A stretch of 64,000 nucleotides of DNA from NCBI RefSeq assembly GCF_026213295.1, contig NC_079431.1:16981965-17045964 (forward strand), read 5' to 3'. The notes under the pieces are model-generated. The model did no database searches and had not been told where the DNA came from. It worked only from the letters and a program-made list of their open reading frames with translations. The stretch comes from Gadus chalcogrammus (lineage: Eukaryota > Chordata > Actinopteri > Gadiformes > Gadidae). The position numbers and the translations under genes are program-made. Of the stretch, positions 57,843 through 64,000 are shown piece by piece (the first letter of the stretch is position 1; each line of letters opens with the position of its first letter).

Positions 57843-58760
57843 TTGACAGGATTAATCTTGAGGCCAATCCTGCCTCTATCAGGCGTCTTGCAACTTTTAG
57901 AAGTATTTCTGGTGAGTCAACAGGCGGATATTGCCAGATGTCCTCAAAGACATGCTTGGTTGATTACCTTTGAGCTGCACGAGACCCTCATCCCCCTGCT
58001 GCCTACAGAGGGAGCTCTGCAGCAGCTCAAAAGTTGGAGGTCAACTTCTCTTTTGCGTACGGATTATAAATTGTTGGCGTTGGCAAATGTGTTGGCTGCA
58101 AGGATGGGGAAGGTGATGGCAGAGGTTATTCATGTGGACCAGCCATACTGTGAGACTTACTGATTAATGACAATGTCATGATAACTTGAGTAGAGACTCG
58201 TCGTCATCCATAGATCAAGAAAAGGCTGGGTCGAACACCAGTACCTGTGGCATACAGAGTTTTTTTTGGTATCAGCCCTTGTTTCATAGCTATAATCCAG
58301 GTTCTGTACGACATGGAGATTTTGCTTTAGATACAGAGTGGTTAGAGTGGCCCGTTTAAGTACAGAGGTGGGAGTGTGACACAGGGATGCAGTCTTTCAG
58401 GGTTGCTATACTCCTTGGTCGTATAACCCCGGTTTCATAACAGAATTGTCAGAAGTGTGTTTTGCAGGGTACAATGTTTTTTTTAATTAACTTCCTACAG
58501 TCTTCGGTGAGGGTCAACTGGGGAAAGAGCAAAAAAACATTGTATTCAATGTCAAAGAGCAAAGGCATTTGGCCAAATTGTAACTGCAGGTATCAAGTAT
58601 ATCAAGTTACCAGGCGGGCAAGTATGGAAAAAGGCTGGGATTAAGTATCTGGGGGTCCTCATGGGAGGCAAGAATAACGTGAAAATAAATTGGAACGAGG
58701 TATTGGTTACATTGGAGTGAAAGGACTGGAAGTGGAGATGCATCTTTCAACAATTGTCTT
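57843..58760 (+). pseudogene. decayed L1/Tx1-type LINE reverse transcriptase
   Basis: In changing frames the plus strand shows SWRSTSLLRTDYKLLALAN then MAEVIHVDQPYC (58030-58155), VTQGCSLSGLLYSL (about 58370-58420), RVNWGKSK (58510) and AGIKYLGVLMGGKNNVKINW (58636-58695). These follow the order of the L1 reverse transcriptase (WRPISL, HPDQ, QG-S, YLG). Several stops and frameshifts and a deletion of the YADD region make it dead. The wording fits Tx1/Keno-type L1 of fish. Confidence 0.75.
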
Positions 58761-60489
58761 ATAAAGGCTCTGCTGGTTTAAAATAATATTTTTTTTCTAG
58801 GTTGTGGCACCGGCTCACATGTATTGACGGGGCGTTATATTTTTAGTAACTGAGAAGGCATCCCTCTCTCGGACGCTGCACTCATCCGCTGCCCAGAAAG
58901 AGCACTACAAATCTATACACAGCTCGCCTCGGCAGTCCCTTAGTCGTGATATTGAAGACTACAGAAGCGGCTCATTCATGCTTTCAGAAATGAACAACTT
59001 ATTCCAGCACCTACGTCAGAGACATGCGGTGGATGGCAGATGTGTGTGGCACCAACAGAAGCAGATGCCAGCTTAAGCCACAAAGCACATGCAAAAATTC
59101 ATGTAACCTGGGCAGCAACATTTTCTTGTCACCCCTAAAGACAAGAAAGCCTGTGGCAGGCGATCACAGATGTGGTGACGTATTATATCGCAAAAGATAT
59201 GATCCACAATTATTTAGTAGAAAATATGCTGCATTAAGATTTAGATTAGTAAAACATTTTTTTTCTTTTATTTTATTTTTTTCAATTGTTATTGTTATAA
59301 TTTTTTATTAATTCATTTTTTATTAAATGTTTATGTCACATAAACATTTCAAATGCATATCCTGTATAACTATGAGACGAAAAATAACCTCAACATTTCA
59401 ATGATTCAAAATAAACTTTGAATCTTAAATTAAATGATTCATTAGTTTGAAGAAATATGTGTTTATTTTTAGGCCAAATCGCACAGCCCTACTATGGAAA
59501 TGTGAAAGGTATGGATACATACATTCTTAAAAATATGCACGGCATGAGCTTTATAAAAATGGACCAAGTCAGGTGAGGGCTTCTTGTTTATTTTCATAGT
59601 CGTCTTTCCATTTAATTTAGGATCATGTGAAGACGACAACATAATTTTGTGTAGAATTATTGCATTATCCGTTATAATTTTACCGGAGTGCAATAAGCAT
59701 TCAAGATTGTGTGCCCTGTTTACACATTGGTGGTGCCTGCTGACACGTGGCCTCTCAACCTGACTTTGTCCCTGAAAGAGGGATACGTTGATAATGAAAG
59801 ATGTTTATGGACTAGAATACTTTTACAACACAGGCTGTAATTGGACCATGGCATATTATATTAGTCATAGCCTTTATAATAGTCAAAACACAGAGCTCTG
59901 AGGACAATACATTTATTTTTTACACTTACAATACATTTGATTAATATGCGTTTTCTAATTACAGAATTTGTGTATGTCTCTTATTAGTGTATATCTGTTT
60001 ATTTAATGGCTTATAAAGAACATGTGACTATTTTTGGGCTAATTTGTTACTACGTACAGCATATTAAGTCTTATTAGTGTACCGATAATTGGAGTGTGAA
60101 CATTTTTCCTACGTTTGTTTACCTCGCCATCGTTTATTCATGATAAATGCCTTTCTCTATCGAAGTAGGAAGTTGTGCAATAGTTTGTACAATAACCCTG
60201 ACTTCAAATGGCATCTTTATATTGCAATCTAATACTAGTTATATTCTTGGTGTGTGGTGCCCCATTCAAACAATAAATTAATAAAAGTTACGTTAGGATC
60301 AGCTTAGGCCACCTAACCACAGGTGAATGCATTCTTGGAAAAAACTCTGTTGGCTGCCCCAGGGCCTCCAGTACCAGTAGAAAGATGGACAGGTGTGTGG
60401 GAGACCATTTCTCTCTGGAATTCAGTAAAATACAGGGCCCAAAGATGTGGATATCCATGGCACGGTCCATTGTAGTTTATTAGTTTGTT
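58761..60489. other. intergenic, no gene seen
   Basis: AT-rich. No coding exon or repeat end was recognised. Confidence 0.5.
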
Positions 60490-60560
60490 AGTTTGTGCTA
60501 CATGTTTTGTGTGCAAGACAAATTCCCTTTGGGGCAATAAAGGTTTATCTATCTATCTAT
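60490..60560 (+). mobile_element. LINE/SINE 3' tail fragment
   Basis: acaaattccctttggggcaa, then taaaggtttatctatctatc, is the 3' terminus typical of CR1/Rex1-group retroposons with a short ATCT tail. Only the tail is identifiable. Confidence 0.55.
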
Positions 60561-61275
60561 TAGTGTGGTATATTTGGTAATGTTGGACAGAGCACCTCAC
60601 TGTGTTCATTGGATAGTACCTTTTGGGATTTGAACTACATTCCAGACTTTGCCATGAGTTTTTTAAAGGGTGATATTTCCCTCTCTTGACATTGTCCCTG
60701 ATTTAATGACTGCAATTGCTCTCTTTATTTAAAACAGGAAAAGTTGTTTTAACTAAGATTACAATTTTGTCAGAAATTTGAGGGCCAGGATGTTGAAAGA
60801 TAATGGATCTCAAAATATATGAAGGAATTAGAATTTTTAAATAGCAGGTGGAGTGGTGAGGGAGCTTTTGTGAAGAGGGAGAAAAACTTGGAGAAGGGTT
60901 TGCCAAATCTATAATTGAATGGAAAAACCTCCATAGCAAACCAAGGAAAAAAAGCTAAAATCATATTTCATCGATCGAGTGTCGAAAGCCAATGCTGCAG
61001 TCTAATTGGATTTCTTTTGTAGCATCAGAAAAGCTATTTTCGGAGGGAGGGGCACTCAAACAGAATAGTACCATTCAACTATTGCTGTAATGCAGTACGC
61101 CATGGGATATGCCGATTCAGATCGACTGATGAAAGACGATAGAGAATAGCTCGCATTGATAGAACAATGCGAGCACCCTGCAATCCTGGAAACAGATGAC
61201 AGACCCCCTCCTGGTGTCCCCTTCGGACACCTTAACAGACATAGACGTCTTTGAAGTTGCATTACAGTGAACTCA
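60561..61275. other. intergenic, possible degraded element
   Basis: The minus strand at 61056-61262 has a fairly open frame (LSSVSRIAGCSHCSINAS), possibly decayed transposase, but I could not assign it. Confidence 0.35.
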
Positions 61276-61454
61276 AGTGAGCGCTTATTTCAATTCTAAA
61301 AAATGGTGACAATGATAGTTGGCATTTTAGCTGTTCGTGGAGCTAAATGTGTACAATGCAAAATAGTCGCAGGCTGTTCAGCCATTTTCTCTATTGCGTT
61401 TAGCTAAATCTCTAAATGAGTGAACTGTGCGTCTCACTCTGTATGAGACTATTT
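61276..61454 (+). repeat. 180-bp inverted repeat, left copy
   Basis: From agtgagcgcttatttcaatt to tgtatgagactattt. The reverse complement lies at 63283-63463 with about 10 substitutions and small indels. Confidence 0.92.
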
Positions 61455-61487
61455 CAATGTTTAGGCCGCTCACGGCTTATTTCATAA

Positions 61488-61640
61488 CAATCAGGGAGTG
61501 TCTTCCCTGATTGGTTTAGGGAATAGTTCTTGCATGTCACTCACATAGCATTGTCATAGCTGCACCACAGGTGTGCAAAGGCAAAACTTCTCAATGGGGG
61601 AGTAATGGAGAGGGGTGTTTTGTTTGGACAATTAAACTAC
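61488..61640 (+). repeat. hairpin plus dispersed repeat shared with 27.1 kb
   Basis: caatcaggga at 61488-61497 pairs with tccctgattg at 61504-61513. The following 130 bp share ordered phrases with 27114-27265. Confidence 0.55.
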
Positions 61641-62394
61641 ACTGCACATGCACAACCATGCTCCATTTGACAATAGCAGTGGTTGAGCATAGATTGACAA
61701 TCGCTTTATCATAAACATCCTCTTGACTCATCATAGACACGACCATATATTTGAGGTCTAAAAATAGAAAAACTACAAACACACTGAATCGGCAAGGTAC
61801 TGCACTCTGTATATTACTCCTAATGGTTGTTGCTGTCGTTTAGTTTTTGCAAGAGTGCTTATGCTGTGGCAATGCCCATTAGTAGTGAGTCCCAATGTCA
61901 CTCTTCAGTCCACAGAGCACTGTTCCCACTAATTACCTCCATATTAGGTTGGAGCATGGTGTTTGGTGTAGGAGTGCACAGGTGGAATATGGAAAATAAA
62001 TCACGTGCGGAGGCAACGTCCAAGGGTGGCATTTGATGGATTGAATAAAGTTTTGTGCTGCCCCAAACGTAATCGATAAAAAGCCAGGAAGCAAATGGCC
62101 TGGCCATGTGCGGCTGTGTTCATGAATTGGGTCGATCGGCAGGGTAGGTAGTAAAAATGCCTTTAAGTCACTATCATTAAACCATTAGGCTTGGACATAC
62201 TATGAACCTCCAAGTTACCGGAATTTTGGATATGAACCATAACAGCGTTACACTCCACAAATCTTGATTTGCATGGTTCATTTGTTGTAATGCAACACAA
62301 TCCCTCTAAGGAATTATCTAATTATCTTAAATACTTTTTTAGAAGTGATCAGAACAAACTTTGGCCTTTTCAGAATCATTTAGCTATTTATCCC
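61641..62394. other. intergenic, no gene seen
   Basis: AT-rich, non-coding. May belong to the unassigned repeat to its left. Confidence 0.4.
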
Positions 62395-62690
62395 TGTGGG
62401 GGGACGTGCGACGTCTGGCCTGCAGGGGAAGTATGGGCAGGTTGGGAACTCACCGGATTGGCTGTGGGGGGATTGGACCTGAGTGCGAGCAGGTGTCAGC
62501 ACTCAGGCCAGGAAGGTTCGGGAGCGGAGAGACAGGGGTGAACGCCGCCAGAGATCGCCTTGAACGCACCCTGTGACCGCTTTGAGCGGAGTAATGATTT
62601 ATATTTATATAAAAAATAAAAATAAAAGGACATTCCATCGGAAGAGCAAACCTAGTGTCCAAGCGCTCATGTCAGGATCGAGCGCAGGGA
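62395..62690 (+). mobile_element. probable 5' LTR and leader of a Ty3/gypsy element
   Basis: GC-rich sequence beginning tgtggggggacgtgcgacgt sits immediately upstream of the gag frame, and the AT-rich block tttatatttatataaaa near 62597 could serve as its promoter TATA. A tgtcaggatcgagc string near 62669 could be a primer-binding site next to the LTR end. No second LTR is visible in the window, so the LTR limits are guesses. Confidence 0.45.
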
Positions 62691-62691
62691 A

Positions 62692-63273
62692 ATGGACCAG
62701 TCCCCATTGGGAAACGTACTCGGGCACCTGGCTCAGATGGGCGAGCGACAAGGCCAGCTCCACCAGGCGCAGAACAAGGTGTTCTCGGACCTGGCCCAGT
62801 CCTTGGCCACCGATCGGGCCATGCTCCGGGAGCTCCTCGCCTCCGGCGGACGCGGCGAAGGACCCCGAGGGGCGGGACCCGCAACGCACATACACGTCCC
62901 GAAGATGGGGGAGGCAGACAACGCGGAAGCCTTCATCAAGACCTTCCAGGGGGTGGCCGAGGTCTCAGGCTGGCCTCGCCCGGGGTGGGCGCACCGTCTC
63001 CTGCCGCTCCTAACAGGAGAGGCGCAGCTCGCAGCCCACATTCTGCCGGCCGGGGCCCAGCGAGACTACGACGCCATCAACAGGGCCATCCGAGACCGGC
63101 TGGGCCTCTACCCGGAGGAACATCGCCGGCGGTTCCGGGCGCTGGCCTTCAGTGAGGGGGACCGACCCTTCGCCTTCGCCCAGCAGCTGAGGGACCAGGC
63201 AAGGAGGTGGCTGGTCAAAGACCGGAACACGGTGTGTTCCGGTCTTGGACCAGCCACCTCCACGAACAGCTAA
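62692..63273 (+). pseudogene. Ty3/gypsy gag (capsid) with broken C-terminus
   Basis: 193-codon frame. Residues 1-60 are a helical leader (LAQMGERQGQLHQAQNKV). Residues 65-115 match the capsid N-terminal half (FIKTFQGVAEVSGWP, LLPLLTGEAQLAA). Residues 120-175 match the SCAN-like C-terminal half (YDAINRAIRDRLGLYPEEHR, FAFAQQLRDQARRWL). Published work derives the vertebrate SCAN domain from Gmr1-like gypsy capsids; Gmr1 was first described from Atlantic cod. From about residue 180 the frame runs into a palindrome and foreign sequence, losing the normal linker. Gag would form the particle shell. Confidence 0.82.
63203..63261. repeat. 28-bp-arm palindrome at the gag break
   Basis: Left arm 63203-63230 (ggaggtggctggtcaaag and onward) pairs with right arm 63234-63261 across a 3-base spacer with a single mismatch. 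The left arm is native gag sequence, so the right arm is a backward copy of it. Confidence 0.95.
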
Positions 63274-63282
63274 AATGCCAAC

Positions 63283-63463
63283 TATCTAAATAGTCTCATA
63301 CAGAGTGAGACGCACAGTTCACTCATTTAGAGATTTAGCTTAAAGCAATAGAAAAAATTGCTGAACAGCCTGCGTCTATTTTGCATTGTACACATTTAGC
63401 TCCACGAACAGCTAAAATGCCAACTATCATTGTCCCAGTTTTTTAGAATTGAAATAAGCGCTC
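63283..63463 (-). repeat. 180-bp inverted repeat, right copy
   Basis: Reverse complement of 61276-61454. It interrupts gag between capsid and zinc knuckle. The phrase cgaacagctaaaatgccaac occurs twice, at about 63263 and 63404, bounding most of this block. Confidence 0.92.
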
Positions 63464-64000
63464 ACTAAGAGTGCTCAGACGGCAGGGGAGGGGTGTTGGC
63501 GGTGCGGGCGGCCTGGCCGGCGGGAGTGCCCTATGATGGAGGTGGGTAAGGTCGTCCGCGTCACCGGTGCCCCGTCTCCTCCCCACGGTCCCGGTGAGGC
63601 GTACCGTATCCCGGTGAGGATACAGCGGGGTGCATGCAGACCATGATCCACCAGCGCCTCGTGCGGTCCGAGGCATTGGTGGAGGCGTCGAGCGTTTCGG
63701 TGCGGTGTATACACAGGGATGTGCACGAGTATTCTTTGGTCCCTATCGAAATTCGTTGTGGGGGGAAAAAGCATAGTGTTAAGGCGGCGATTAGTTCGAG
63801 CCTCTGATTCTTGGGTTTGATTGGGCGGGGTTTCCACAGGCTGTTAGGGGGACTATGGGGGGACATGTAAGTCGTGTGCTGTGTCCTGCGCCGAGGTGGG
63901 GGCGGCCAACGCTGCTCAGGGATCGGGGAAGGCGGGGGATCCCCAACCCGAGGTCCCAGCGCCGAGGGTCCCACCGGTGGAGGATTTCCCCCTCAAGAAG
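63464..64000 (+). pseudogene. Ty3/gypsy nucleocapsid and protease remnant
   Basis: From about 63467 the frame reads AGEGCWRCGRPG then RRECPMMEVG, a CCHC zinc knuckle in which the histidine position appears to be missing. It continues as RVTGAPSPPHGPGEAYRIPV (63560-63620), the start of the protease. After RIQ the homologous text resumes in another frame as GCMQTMIHQRLV, then VHEYSLVPIEI and LGFDWAGF. The short stretch that should hold the catalytic Asp-Ser/Thr-Gly is lost with a frame change. The element runs off the window at 64000. Confidence 0.7.

Noticed and set aside
63443..63974. Minus-strand open frames of 77-137 codons
   Set aside because: The plus strand carries recognisable gypsy nucleocapsid and protease motifs, so these are antisense shadows.

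Overview
The window looks like teleost fish nuclear DNA. It has long (CA)n, (GT)n, (CT)n and (GA)n microsatellites every few kilobases, tRNA-derived SINEs with fish-type 3' tails, several hAT- and Harbinger-like MITEs, RTE-, L1/Tx1- and CR1/Rex1-type LINE pieces, and a Ty3/gypsy gag with a SCAN-like capsid half of the Gmr1 type. The microsatellite load and the Gmr1-like gag would suit a cod-like (gadiform) fish, but that is inference. There are no prokaryotic features, rRNA genes or CRISPR arrays.

One convincing host gene is present, on the minus strand at 29416-37552. It is an eight-exon FAM171B-like gene for a single-pass membrane protein. All seven introns have GT-AG ends. Six are phase 1 and the last is phase 2, and they join into one 690-codon frame. 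The N-terminal signal peptide, extracellular domain, transmembrane exon and large cytoplasmic exon are all recognisable. The protein stops about 120-135 residues before human FAM171B would end. A hAT-type MITE lies 94 bp past the stop, a 27-28 bp minisatellite lies just upstream of exon 1, and a decayed inverted copy of exon 3 lies about 4 kb upstream.

Layout: 1-29 kb is intergenic and repeat-rich. It holds a CA tract; a Harbinger-like MITE directly abutting a hAT-like element with a perfect 8-bp target duplication (2.2-4.1 kb); a SINE (4.9 kb); a TA-flanked inverted-repeat element (9.5-10.6 kb); a 650-800 bp tandem duplication (12.5-13.9 kb); a hAT MITE carrying a 32-bp C run (20.9 kb); and a decayed reverse-transcriptase element (24 kb). 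29.4-37.8 kb is the gene. 38-52 kb is intergenic with direct duplications, a MITE in a TA tract (42.1 kb), LINE fragments (44.7 and 45.6-46.2 kb) and a 1.24-kb element with perfect 19-bp inverted repeats (49.1 kb). 52.7-57.0 kb is a nested insertion: a nearly intact RTE-like LINE with an 11-bp target duplication inside a hAT-like element with an 8-bp one. 57.8-58.8 kb is a dead L1/Tx1-type LINE. 61.3-64 kb holds a damaged Ty3/gypsy element containing a 28-bp-arm palindrome and one half of a 180-bp inverted repeat.

All coordinates and alignments were read by eye. Family names rest on remembered motifs, not on searches.
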